The notes below the pieces were generated by a model that did no database searches, was not told where the DNA came from, and worked only from the letters and a program-made list of their open reading frames with translations. Source: UBA1020 sp964520495 (GTDB lineage Bacteria > Patescibacteriota > Saccharimonadia > Saccharimonadales > Saccharimonadaceae). From it: 64,000 nucleotides of DNA. The DNA is taken from NCBI GenBank assembly GCA_964520495.1, contig CAZFMZ010000002.1, forward strand, positions 62,001 through 126,000, in the 5' to 3' direction. The position numbers were made by a program, and so were the translations under genes. Shown here one piece after another: positions 6,464-14,323 of the stretch (its first letter is position 1; each line of letters starts with the position of its first letter).

Positions 6464-9058
6464 GTGCCACAAACCCAAATAGATATTTACGACGTATTTC
6501 AAACGCTTTCATCGCCAAAGATTATTCTCGATATCGACGACCCGAAATTCACTATTCTCGAAGAAAACGAGGCACATGCGAAGGTGGCCATGACGAAACG
6601 AGAGGATGTCATCGGCAAGCCGTTCCTTGAAGCCTTCCCTGATACCTCGAAAGAGTTTACGCAGTTGGGTAAAAGTCAGCCTATCGAGTCAATCCGACGT
6701 GCAATACGAACAAGACGCCCTGACTGCATGGAAGACTTAAAGTACGATTTACGCAATGAAAAGGGTGAAATAGTCACCAGGTACTGGCGTGCCGCTCACT
6801 ATCCACTGTTTGATTCGAACGGTAACGTATATGCCGTACTTCAAGAGACGAAAGATGTGACGGAAGAGCGCAATATCGGGCTGCAGCTCAACTGGACAAA
6901 GCAACAACTGGATCAGCTGCTTAGTATAAATCAGGTAGGTACTTGGTTCTGGCATATTAAGGATGATTACGTTACGACAGACGGCAATCTGGCTCGTATG
7001 TTCGGCATTAATCCAAAGCGTGCGTTTGCTGGGCTGCCACTCAAAGAACTTGTCAATTCAATCTATCCGGATGATCGGGAACGGGTTGAGGCTTCGATTC
7101 AGCATGCCGTGAAAACAGGCGAAGCATATGAGGCCGAGTACCGTACCCTCGACTCCAATAAGGATGTCAGGTGGGTGATTGCGCGCGGTATCGTCAAATA
7201 CGACGAAACAGGTGAGCCTGAAAGCTTCGCAGGTACGTTGATGGACATTACTGATCGCAAGCTGGCCGAACGTGCCCTGAGGGAAAGCGAGGCTCGGCTT
7301 CGTTTCATGGCGGATTCGATGCCACAATTAGTGTGGATCACTCGTCCAGACGGCTACCATGAATACTACAACAAGCAGTGGTATGACTATACGGGCACGA
7401 CTCCAGGCCAAGCCGAGGGCGAAGGATGGAACGATATTTTTCATCAGGATGATCGCTCGCGGGCGTGGCGGCGCTGGCGACAGTCACTTAAGACAGGCGA
7501 ACCGTACGAAATAGAGTATCGCCTCTATCATGCGCCCAGCGGCGAGTACCGGTGGGTAATTGGCCGAGCCTTGCCGCTGAAAGACGACGACGGCAAGATC
7601 GTCAAATGGTACGGCACCTGTACCGATATCCATGAGCAAAAGCATACTAGCGACGTGCAAAAGTTCCTCGCTGACGCGTCGAAGGAGCTTGCATCAACAC
7701 TGGATATGAAAAAAATGTTAATCAACATTACCAAGCTATCGGTGCCGTTAGTGGCGGACTGGTGCTCGGTTGATTTGTATGACGAAGAAAAAGGCTTTAC
7801 GCAGCTTCATGTCGAACATAGCGACGCGAAGAAGATTAACCAGGCCAAACAATATCGACGCCATAATCCGATTCATATTAACGACCCGACCGGTTTGGCC
7901 AAGGTTGTGCGTACTGGTGAGCCCGAGTTCTATCCCCATATCACCAACGAAATGCTGGCGCAGTTCATCAAAGAGAAAGAGCGGTTGGCTTTCATGCAGA
8001 GCCTCAATCTGCGTTCCCTGATGGTCATGCCCTTGAAAGAAAATGGCAAGACAGTCGGTGGCATCACATTCGTAGTCTCCGACTCTGGGCGTCATTTGAG
8101 CGAAAGCGACTTTGAGATGGCCAACGACCTAGTGGCACGCGTCTCTTTGTCGATGACGAACGCACGGCTCTACGCCGACTCGCTGAAAGACCTGAAACGA
8201 CGAAAAAAACTTGAGCAACAATTGCTCGAAGAAAAAAAGAAACTGGAGAGCCGCGTCGAGAAACGCACTCACCAACTCCAGGAAGTCAACGAAGGTCTGC
8301 GGGATGAGATTAACCGTCGCCGCATGATCGAAGAAGAGCTACATGAATACAGTAATGAGCTGACTCGTAGTAACGAAGAGCTCGAGAATTTCGCCTACGT
8401 TGCCTCCCATGACCTGCAAGAGCCGCTACGTAAGATTCAGGCATTTGGTAACTTGCTGCTGGCGGAAAACGGCGACTCATTGGGTGAAGACGGTGCCGAC
8501 TATCTTTCTCGCATGCATGCCGCTGCCAATCGCATGAGTACGCTCATCGAGGACCTACTGACTTTCTCGCGTGTCACCCGACGCGATACGCCGCGGCGAA
8601 GTGTTAATCTGAACGATACGATTAGGGATGTCATCAGTGACCTGGAGACGCGCATCAATGAGACGGGGGCGAAGATTTCACGCGACGAACTACCGACCGT
8701 ACGAACCGACCCGACGCATATGCGGCAACTCTTTCAGAATCTGATTGGGAATGCTATAAAGTTCCACCACCCCGGCGAACCGCCTGTCATTAAAATAAGT
8801 GCCAAAACAAAACGTGATGGCGTTGAGATTCGCGTGCGAGATAAGGGCATAGGTTTCGATGAAAAATATCTGGACCGTATTTTCTCGGTCTTCCAGCGTC
8901 TTCATGAGAAGTCGTCGTACGAAGGGACTGGTATCGGACTGGCGGTATGTCGTAAAATTGTAGAAAGATACAACGGCACCATAACAGCGACGAGTAAAAA
9001 GGGGGAAGGAGCAACGTTTATCGTCTGGCTACCGCTACCCAAGGAGACTAAGAGATGA
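6464..9058 (+). CDS. Multi-PAS/GAF sensor histidine kinase
   Basis: 864 residues, soluble: three PAS domains (about 5-130, 145-275, 280-400), a GAF domain (about 405-560), a coiled coil (about 570-650), then HisKA with V-A-S-H-D-L-Q-E-P-L as phospho-acceptor box, and HATPase with N-A-I-K-F, D-K-G-I-G-F and G-T-G-I-G-L. No membrane segment, so it should sense a cytosolic signal, perhaps redox or a small molecule through PAS. GTG 6464 with GGAG at 6453-6456 is chosen because the ATG at 6440 overlaps the -10 box. Its end overlaps the next response regulator by 4 bases. Confidence 0.9.
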   Translation: MPQTQIDIYDVFQTLSSPKIILDIDDPKFTILEENEAHAKVAMTKREDVIGKPFLEAFPDTSKEFTQLGKSQPIESIRRAIRTRRPDCMEDLKYDLRNEKGEIVTRYWRAAHYPLFDSNGNVYAVLQETKDVTEERNIGLQLNWTKQQLDQLLSINQVGTWFWHIKDDYVTTDGNLARMFGINPKRAFAGLPLKELVNSIYPDDRERVEASIQHAVKTGEAYEAEYRTLDSNKDVRWVIARGIVKYDETGEPESFAGTLMDITDRKLAERALRESEARLRFMADSMPQLVWITRPDGYHEYYNKQWYDYTGTTPGQAEGEGWNDIFHQDDRSRAWRRWRQSLKTGEPYEIEYRLYHAPSGEYRWVIGRALPLKDDDGKIVKWYGTCTDIHEQKHTSDVQKFLADASKELASTLDMKKMLINITKLSVPLVADWCSVDLYDEEKGFTQLHVEHSDAKKINQAKQYRRHNPIHINDPTGLAKVVRTGEPEFYPHITNEMLAQFIKEKERLAFMQSLNLRSLMVMPLKENGKTVGGITFVVSDSGRHLSESDFEMANDLVARVSLSMTNARLYADSLKDLKRRKKLEQQLLEEKKKLESRVEKRTHQLQEVNEGLRDEINRRRMIEEELHEYSNELTRSNEELENFAYVASHDLQEPLRKIQAFGNLLLAENGDSLGEDGADYLSRMHAAANRMSTLIEDLLTFSRVTRRDTPRRSVNLNDTIRDVISDLETRINETGAKISRDELPTVRTDPTHMRQLFQNLIGNAIKFHHPGEPPVIKISAKTKRDGVEIRVRDKGIGFDEKYLDRIFSVFQRLHEKSSYEGTGIGLAVCRKIVERYNGTITATSKKGEGATFIVWLPLPKETKR

Positions 9059-9513
9059 GCAAACCAAACGAGAATGCAATTGTCATCCTGATGGCGGATG
9101 ACGATGACGATGACTTCATGCTGACGAAGAAGGCACTGAAGGAGAGCAAACTGCTGAATGAGTTAATTCGTGTCGAGGACGGTGAGGAGCTGATAGATTA
9201 CCTGAAGCAACGCGGGAAGTATGAAGGTGCCGACACGAAGCGGCCAGGCGTTATCTTACTCGACCTTAATATGCCACGCATGGATGGTCGCGAGGCCCTG
9301 CGTGAAATAAAGTCGGACGAAAACCTACGTGATATACCAGTTGTTGTCTTCACCACCTCAAAGGCCGAGGAGGATATTTATAAGACCTACCAACTTGGCG
9401 TGAACTCTTTCATCACCAAGCCGGTTACGTTCGAGAACCTCACGAAAGTGATGCGCGCATTGGGCAACTATTGGTTCGAAATAGTGGAGCTTCCGAAAGG
9501 CAATGGGGCTTGA
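9055..9513 (+). CDS. Rcp1-like single-domain response regulator
   Basis: 152 residues, one receiver domain. Acidic cluster M-A-D-D-D-D-D-D, phosphorylated Asp in L-L-D-L-N-M-P, Thr in V-F-T-T-S, Lys in I-T-K-P-V. The long loop after helix 1 (Y-L-K-Q-R-G) is typical of the Rcp1 family that pairs with PAS/phytochrome-type kinases. No output domain. Overlaps the kinase (ATGA) and the next gene by 11 bases, so it is a dedicated phosphorelay partner. Confidence 0.9.
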   Translation: MSKPNENAIVILMADDDDDDFMLTKKALKESKLLNELIRVEDGEELIDYLKQRGKYEGADTKRPGVILLDLNMPRMDGREALREIKSDENLRDIPVVVFTTSKAEEDIYKTYQLGVNSFITKPVTFENLTKVMRALGNYWFEIVELPKGNGA

Positions 9514-10675
9514 CTCGCTTCAAGACGTCCGTGTTCTTCTCATCGATGATGACGAAGACGATTATCTGCTGACCAAGAAAATAATCAATCGGGTAGAGAA
9601 TTCGCCTTTCACACTTGAGTGGGTTGACTCTTTCGAGGCCGCCAAAGAGGAGATAGATGCCGATCGACACGATGTTTACCTGGTCGACTATCGCCTAGGC
9701 GAACATACCGGATTGGACATACTGAAGTATGCCCGTCCTCATGGACGGCAGCAGCCGTTCATTCTACTGACCGGTGTTGGCGATAGTGATCTGGAATGGC
9801 AGTCCCTTCGCATGGCTGCTTCCGACTACCTGGTAAAAGGATCGTTCGATTCAACGCTTCTTTCGCGCACGATTTACTACGCGCTGCAGCGGAAGTACAT
9901 TGAGCGTCAGCGAATTGAGCACCTGATTGAGCTCAGCCGATCGAAAGATGAGTTCATATCTATTTCTTCACACCAGTTGCGAACGCCGGCGACTGCCGTC
10001 AAGCAATATTTAGGTATGGTGCTGGAGGGATTCGTCGGTGAGCTTAACCCAGAGCAGCAGGCGTTGCTTATGCGGGCATATCAAAGCAACGAACGTCAGC
10101 TGCGTATCGTATCCGACCTGTTGAAAGTAGCTCAGGTGGATTCTGGTAAGATGAAGCTGCATCTGCAATCAACCGATATCAACGAGTTGCTGAAGGAAGT
10201 CATTGCCGATCAGGCAGAGACAATCCGTGCCCGCCATCAGACAATCGAATTTACGCCACTGCTGCCGATTCAGCCCTTGCACATCGACAGGGACGCCTTC
10301 CATATGGTGTTTGAGAATCTGATTGATAACGCCAGCAAATATTCATCGAGCGATACACGCATCAATGTTCAGGTGACCCGGCTAAAGGCGGGCATATGTA
10401 TTACGATTAGCGATGAGGGAGTTGGCATTGACCCGAATGAACAGCACCGCTTATTTGAAAAGTTTGCCCGCATTAATAACCCACTTTCAACCAAGGTGGG
10501 CGGAACCGGCCTCGGGCTCTATTGGGCGAAGCGCATCATTGATATGCATAAAGGCCGAATCGACTACAAGCCGAACGGGCCGCAAGGCTCCCAGTTCTTC
10601 GTCACGCTACCGTGTAAGCCACCCAGGACTGTGAAACGGATTACAAAAGCAGCAAAGGATAAAGGAGTACAATAG
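9503..10675 (+). CDS. Receiver-histidine kinase hybrid (REC-HisKA-HATPase)
   Basis: 390 residues. An N-terminal receiver domain (D-D-D-E-D-D, Asp in Y-L-V-D-Y, Lys in Y-L-V-K-G) is followed by a HisKA domain with S-S-H-Q-L-R-T-P and an HATPase with N-L-I-D-N-A, D-E-G-V-G-I and G-T-G-L-G-L. The order receiver first, kinase second suits a kinase that is switched by phosphotransfer from an upstream kinase. It overlaps the previous response regulator by 11 bases. Confidence 0.9.
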   Translation: MGLDSLQDVRVLLIDDDEDDYLLTKKIINRVENSPFTLEWVDSFEAAKEEIDADRHDVYLVDYRLGEHTGLDILKYARPHGRQQPFILLTGVGDSDLEWQSLRMAASDYLVKGSFDSTLLSRTIYYALQRKYIERQRIEHLIELSRSKDEFISISSHQLRTPATAVKQYLGMVLEGFVGELNPEQQALLMRAYQSNERQLRIVSDLLKVAQVDSGKMKLHLQSTDINELLKEVIADQAETIRARHQTIEFTPLLPIQPLHIDRDAFHMVFENLIDNASKYSSSDTRINVQVTRLKAGICITISDEGVGIDPNEQHRLFEKFARINNPLSTKVGGTGLGLYWAKRIIDMHKGRIDYKPNGPQGSQFFVTLPCKPPRTVKRITKAAKDKGVQ

Positions 10676-10680
10676 GACCT

Positions 10681-11079
10681 ATGACTAAGCAACCACTCAA
10701 TCTACTTATCGTTGAGGACGACGAAGACCTCAACAAGGCATATCAGATGATACTATCGTCACAAGGCCACGAGGTGGCGTCTGTCTTTGATGGCAAACAG
10801 GCACTGGAACACATAGCCACACATGGTGATCCGGACATCATCTTCCTTGATTTACGTATGCCAATTCTTGACGGTATCGGATTCCTGAAACAATTCGATG
10901 CTACGTCGCACACCTCGACCATCGTGGTATTCAGTAACTATGATGCGCAGCGTGAGGTCGATGAAGCCTATGAACTGGGTGCCGACCGATACGTATTAAA
11001 AGCGCGCGCCGCACCAAAAGAGCTGTTGCGCATCGTTGATGACATCGCTGAAGACCGCCGAGTAACCTCAGAGGCTTAG
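10681..11079 (+). CDS. Single-domain response regulator
   Basis: 132 residues, receiver domain only: E-D-D-E-D at the N-terminus, Asp in F-L-D-L-R-M-P, Ser in V-F-S-N-Y, Lys in V-L-K-A. No DNA-binding domain. Starts 5 bases after the hybrid kinase stop and is the last gene of the operon; its 3' end overlaps the convergent Crp/Fnr gene by 12 bases. Confidence 0.9.
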   Translation: MTKQPLNLLIVEDDEDLNKAYQMILSSQGHEVASVFDGKQALEHIATHGDPDIIFLDLRMPILDGIGFLKQFDATSHTSTIVVFSNYDAQREVDEAYELGADRYVLKARAAPKELLRIVDDIAEDRRVTSEA

Positions 11080-11730
11080 GTCGCGGAAGCCGTCTTCTCC
11101 CATGAAGGCTTCCAGCTTTGACTTGCGAACAGTATAGGTAAAACTACTGTAGTCGATAATCCCTTTGTCGCGGAGCGTTTTCAGGTTCTTGGCGGTGCTT
11201 TCGCGCGTCAGGCCAACGAGTGAGGCGAACATGCCATGGCTGAGGCGAAGGTCGAGCTCGAATTCATCGTTGCCCTTATCTATGCCATGCGCGAACAACA
11301 GGTAATAGAGCGTAAAGGCAATCTTTTCAGCTGCCCGGGACTGCTCCAGGCCGGTTATGCGCAGTAACAGACCGGTGTAGACGGTGGTCGTATAATCGAG
11401 CATCAACCGCATTGCTTCTGGATCACGTTCCAGCGCCTGAGAGAAAACCGTCTTGGAGACCTGGAGCAGCCGGGTGTCCGTCACCGCTTCGTAGTAGAAC
11501 AAGCTGTTCGGCGTTTTGCCGGTTGCCCAGGTAATCGGGAAGAGATCACCTTTACCATGGAGCGACACGGTTCGTTCCTCACCTGTAGTGGTGATAGTGT
11601 AGGCTCGGATCACGCCGCTTCGTATAATCATGACCTGTCGAGGCACCTCACCCTGAAATAGGACGTTGCCGCCCTTCTTGACCGTCTTCACCGTTCCGTG
11701 GGGTTTCAGAGTGTGAAACAAGCTTTCCAT
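11068..11730 (-). CDS. Crp/Fnr family transcription regulator
   Basis: 220 residues: an N-terminal cyclic-nucleotide-binding-like beta barrel and a C-terminal helix-turn-helix. The recognition helix reads L-T-R-E-S-T-A-K, keeping the Arg-Glu pair that reads TGTGA in Crp, with Lys where Crp has its second Arg. The cAMP-contacting Arg-Ser motif is not seen and there is no N-terminal cysteine cluster as in Fnr, so the effector is unknown. ATG 11730 is 7 bases after TATACT (11743-11738), so the mRNA is probably leaderless. It likely controls the operators at 5995, 6399, 11784 and 12279. Confidence 0.85.
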   Translation of the reverse strand: MESLFHTLKPHGTVKTVKKGGNVLFQGEVPRQVMIIRSGVIRAYTITTTGEERTVSLHGKGDLFPITWATGKTPNSLFYYEAVTDTRLLQVSKTVFSQALERDPEAMRLMLDYTTTVYTGLLLRITGLEQSRAAEKIAFTLYYLLFAHGIDKGNDEFELDLRLSHGMFASLVGLTRESTAKNLKTLRDKGIIDYSSFTYTVRKSKLEAFMGEDGFRDLSL

Positions 11731-11760
11731 GTAGATAAGTATACTACCCCTAGTGCTAAG

Positions 11761-11776
11761 AGTGAAAATTATCACA
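11761..11776 (-). promoter_or_regulatory. Crp-like site in the regulator's own promoter
   Basis: AGTGAAAATTATCACA, one mismatch to TGTGA-N6-TCACA. Its centre is 25.5 bases upstream of the -10 box of the Crp/Fnr gene, four bases closer than the class II sites, so it overlaps the -35 region. This position suits autorepression more than activation. Confidence 0.5.
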
Positions 11777-11783
11777 CTAATTG

Positions 11784-11799
11784 TGTGATGCGCCTCACA
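11784..11799 (+). promoter_or_regulatory. Perfect Crp/Fnr-type operator, class II position
   Basis: TGTGATGCGCCTCACA, perfect TGTGA-N6-TCACA. Centre 29.5 bases upstream of the -10 box TATAGT (11821-11826). Drives the small genes at 11859 and 12072. Confidence 0.8.
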
Positions 11800-11858
11800 G
11801 TGCATAAGCGAGATGCTCTTTATAGTAAAGGTAGAGTTTAGTGAGGAGGGAGAAAAAT

Positions 11859-12029
11859 ATGAACCGCGAGGTATCAAAATCAATCGATAGTCGAATTAAC
11901 CGTTTTATCGACCGCAAGATCGGTCGTCTCTACGAGCCAGAGATGATGACACGTTCACGTCACTGGTTATCACGACGCCGCGTGCGTCAGGATCTAACGC
12001 AGCCATATATATCGCTCGCCATCAAGTAA
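11859..12029 (+). CDS. Small basic protein of the Crp/Fnr regulon
   Basis: 56 residues, Arg-rich (S-R-I-N-R-F-I-D-R-K-I-G-R), no membrane segment, no known family. ATG 11859 follows GAGGAGGGAG. A perfect Crp-like operator and a TATAGT -10 box lie upstream at the class II distance. Likely first gene of a two-gene transcript that ends at 12262. Confidence 0.65.
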   Translation: MNREVSKSIDSRINRFIDRKIGRLYEPEMMTRSRHWLSRRRVRQDLTQPYISLAIK

Positions 12030-12071
12030 CAGCCACCCGGCGGTAAAAGGCGGAAAGGAAGGCACCTGTTT

Positions 12072-12200
12072 ATGCGTAAAATACCAATCACCACTCGGCG
12101 GACACGCCTGAAACATGTTGAGGTCCACCAAGGGCCAACATGGTCTGAGTTCGAACGACGCTACATCGTTGTGAACCAAGACCCACACATCTATCTTTAA
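12072..12200 (+). CDS. Small basic protein, 42 residues
   Basis: Begins M-R-K-I-P-I-T-T-R-R and ends D-P-H-I-Y-L; an Arg-rich N-terminal half and a mixed C-terminal half with W-S-E-F-E-R-R-Y. Unknown family. A GGAAGG site lies about 10 bases before the ATG, and a strong terminator follows 30 bases after the stop. It sits between the Crp-controlled gene at 11859 and that terminator. Confidence 0.5.
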   Translation: MRKIPITTRRTRLKHVEVHQGPTWSEFERRYIVVNQDPHIYL

Positions 12201-12230
12201 AGATATACCTCCCCACACACCCCACACGAA

Positions 12231-12262
12231 ATTACCCGCGCTACCCCTGCGGGTAATTTTTT
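12231..12262 (+). terminator. Intrinsic terminator
   Basis: ATTACCCGC (12231-12239) pairs with GCGGGTAAT (12249-12257), followed by T residues to 12262. Ends the 11859-12200 unit. Confidence 0.9.
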
Positions 12263-12278
12263 GACGAGTTGTCAAAAC

Positions 12279-12294
12279 GGTGATTTATGTCACA
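12279..12294 (+). promoter_or_regulatory. Crp/Fnr-type operator, class II position
   Basis: GGTGATTTATGTCACA, one mismatch. Centre 29.5 bases upstream of the -10 box TATCAT (12316-12321). Transcription should start at about 12328, which is the first base of the next start codon. Confidence 0.7.
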
Positions 12295-12327
12295 GCCGAA
12301 CCACAACAAAGCTCATATCATAAGAGT

Positions 12328-12456
12328 ATGAAATTGAGGCAGGACATCATCAAAGGTATCAATATCATCGCCACCGGCTCCTTACTTGTCGTCCTGCTTG
12401 TCGCCCAGTTACAAGCATTCTTTTTCCAGGAATTCTTTCTGACGACCTTGTCGTAA
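12328..12456 (+). CDS. Small membrane protein, 42 residues, probably leaderless
   Basis: Short basic start (M-K-L-R-Q-D), then a hydrophobic stretch (I-I-A-T-G-S-L-L-V-V-L-L-V-A) and an aromatic end (A-F-F-F-Q-E-F-F). One membrane span is likely. No ribosome-binding site is present; the ATG lies 6 bases after the -10 box, fitting a leaderless mRNA under Crp/Fnr control. Function unknown. Confidence 0.6.
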   Translation: MKLRQDIIKGINIIATGSLLVVLLVAQLQAFFFQEFFLTTLS

Positions 12457-12575
12457 GGTGCACCGACAGCGGAAGCTACCAGAGGCGTGCGATCTGATTG
12501 ATTGCCTCGCTTATCTCCCTTATGGTAAGATACGGGTATTGAATACGGTGAGTAACAGGGGAGATAACACACTGC

Positions 12576-13184
12576 ATGGATAACGCAAATAACCGGCCTG
12601 CCCGTCAGGCANNNNNNNNNNNNNNNNNNNNNNNNNNNNNNNNNNNNNNNNNNNNNNNNNNNNNNNNNNNNNNNNNNNNNNNNNNNNNNNNNNNNNNNNN
12701 NNNNNNNNNNNCGTCAGGCAAGCAATCACCGAAAAAGCAGAAACGATCACTGAACAAGAAGCTTCTTACGACGATAATCTCAATACTTCTAGCGATTGCT
12801 CTTGTCGCTGCCGTATGGCTATTGGTGGTGAGGCCTAGCAGCACCGCTTCAGTGATTGACGGTAATAAGTATCAAGCCGTGTTCTTTACGAACGGCCAGG
12901 TCTATTTTGGTAAGCTGCAGTCACTGAACGGTGACTACATGCGCCTGACTGACATTTACTACCTCCAGGCAAAGTCAGACGAGGACAACGAAAAGAGTAA
13001 TCCACAGCGGGCCAGCAATCAAGATTCCTCGAATGTCCAATTGGTAAAACTAGGTAGTGAGATCCATGGACCTGACGATGAGATGATTCTAAACAAAGAG
13101 CAGGTGCTGTTCTTCGAGAATCTGAAAAACGACAGTAATGTCTCAACCACTATCAAGAGCTATCAGCAGTCGCGATCGAATTAA
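12576..13184 (+). CDS. Membrane-anchored hypothetical protein interrupted by an assembly gap
   Basis: The start (M-D-N-A-N-N-R-P-A-R-Q-A) is followed by 100 unknown bases, then a basic stretch, one membrane segment (I-I-S-I-L-L-A-I-A-L-V-A-A-V-W-L-L) and about 110 extracytoplasmic residues. The extracytoplasmic part has the feel of conserved Saccharibacteria membrane proteins (Y-Q-A-V-F-F-T-N-G-Q-V-Y-F-G-K-L) but no named family is recognised. The frame across the gap is an artefact of the N count, so the N-terminal part may belong to another frame. The next gene follows after 15 bases. Confidence 0.6.
   Translation: MDNANNRPARQAXXXXXXXXXXXXXXXXXXXXXXXXXXXXXXXXXXSGKQSPKKQKRSLNKKLLTTIISILLAIALVAAVWLLVVRPSSTASVIDGNKYQAVFFTNGQVYFGKLQSLNGDYMRLTDIYYLQAKSDEDNEKSNPQRASNQDSSNVQLVKLGSEIHGPDDEMILNKEQVLFFENLKNDSNVSTTIKSYQQSRSN
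12612..12711. other. Assembly gap (100 Ns)
   Basis: Exactly 100 unknown bases, a conventional scaffold gap of unknown length. The same 9 bases, CGTCAGGCA, stand on both sides (12603-12611 and 12712-12720), which points to a short repeat that broke the assembly. Confidence 0.95.
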
Positions 13185-13199
13185 TCATCTTGAAACGAT

Positions 13200-13748
13200 A
13201 TGGCGCTTCGGGTCGGTAAGAAAGTACCACTGAAACGACGGATCACGCCACAACGCGTGGCTGCTGCCGAGCGACGTCGCGCGACTATTCGGCGAACGCT
13301 TATTGGTCTTACGACGTTGATTCTACTTGCGATCGTCGGCGGAGCTGGCTACACCTGGTACATGGGTGAGCAGAACTTGATGGCATCGAATATTGAGAAG
13401 CCGATGCCATCGCGCAGGGTGGAAATTAGGCCTGTGAGACAAGACCCGAACGCGAACGTCGGCGTAGCGATTCAGATGCTCACATCGCCCGTGAAGCCCG
13501 GCGATAACGCTTCTGTGACCGTACGGACTAATCAGCGTGCCAACTGTAACATTACAGTTACCTACAACGACGTGAAAAGTACCGATAGCGGACTGATGGC
13601 GAAGACGGCTGATGATTTCGGCATGGCAAGCTGGTCCTGGAAAGTAGAGCCGAGCGCACCTGCCGGCACCTGGCCGGTGGATATAACTTGTGCCACGAAA
13701 AAGAAATCGGGAATGGTGCGCGGGGACTTGACGATCTCGGCGCGTTAG
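13200..13748 (+). CDS. Membrane-anchored protein with beta-sandwich-like ectodomain
   Basis: 182 residues: a very basic cytoplasmic start, one membrane segment (about residues 35-52) and an ectodomain of about 130 residues rich in beta-forming residues (V-T-V-R-T-N, I-T-V-T-Y-N, W-S-W-K-V-E-P). The pattern P-A-G-T-W-P-V-D-I-T-C is like Ig-type or bacterial macroglobulin-like domains. Two Cys in the ectodomain could form a disulfide. Follows the gene at 12576 by 15 bases, so the two may form one unit. Confidence 0.6.
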   Translation: MALRVGKKVPLKRRITPQRVAAAERRRATIRRTLIGLTTLILLAIVGGAGYTWYMGEQNLMASNIEKPMPSRRVEIRPVRQDPNANVGVAIQMLTSPVKPGDNASVTVRTNQRANCNITVTYNDVKSTDSGLMAKTADDFGMASWSWKVEPSAPAGTWPVDITCATKKKSGMVRGDLTISAR

Positions 13749-13754
13749 TCGAGG

Positions 13755-14306
13755 TTATAGTTTTTCGAGCTCGAATGCCTCACCGAGCCGGCGCCAAGTG
13801 GCGCCATCAAATTCCTGCGAGGAGTCGATTGGTCGCATCAGAACAATCAACCCGCGTTCGAGCATGACGGCAATCTGGAAATTGTTTTCTTTTACCCCTT
13901 GGCCGACATAAATCGGACCATTGGACGTCTGGGCGGTGGTCGATTGTTGAACGGTGTTGGTCAGGAATTGGGTCTTATAATCAGGAATCTCGTTGAAGGC
14001 CTGGGGTTGAACGGATTGGGTGACGCCTATCTTCTCGCCGCTTGCCGCCGTGACCTGGAAGTAAAGGCTTCGTGAGCCATCCTCGGTCGGGAAGTACTCG
14101 TAATTCGATGCCGTATAGTCGCTGCTGGTACTGGATATCACGAAGGGTGAGAATTCCATTTGCTCACGGATATCCGTTGGCAGTGTACTGACCGGTTCTG
14201 CCGCAAGGAAACGATAGCCGAGCGCGCCGGCGAGCAGGAGCACCAAGATACCGGCTAGGTATAGGACTGATTTCAGTAAAGGGGGAAGCGAAGAGTGTTT
14301 CATCAT
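13755..14306 (-). CDS. Membrane-anchored hypothetical protein
   Basis: 183 residues with one N-terminal membrane segment (about residues 12-32) and a polar exported part; family not recognised. Two tandem ATGs (14306, 14303) follow TATACT (14320-14315) by 8 bases, so the message is nearly leaderless. It faces the large surface protein gene in the same orientation, 18 bases downstream of it, but has its own promoter within the end of that gene's 3' flank. Confidence 0.6.
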   Translation of the reverse strand: MMKHSSLPPLLKSVLYLAGILVLLLAGALGYRFLAAEPVSTLPTDIREQMEFSPFVISSTSSDYTASNYEYFPTEDGSRSLYFQVTAASGEKIGVTQSVQPQAFNEIPDYKTQFLTNTVQQSTTAQTSNGPIYVGQGVKENNFQIAVMLERGLIVLMRPIDSSQEFDGATWRRLGEAFELEKL

Positions 14307-14323
14307 ACCCTTTTAGTATACCG

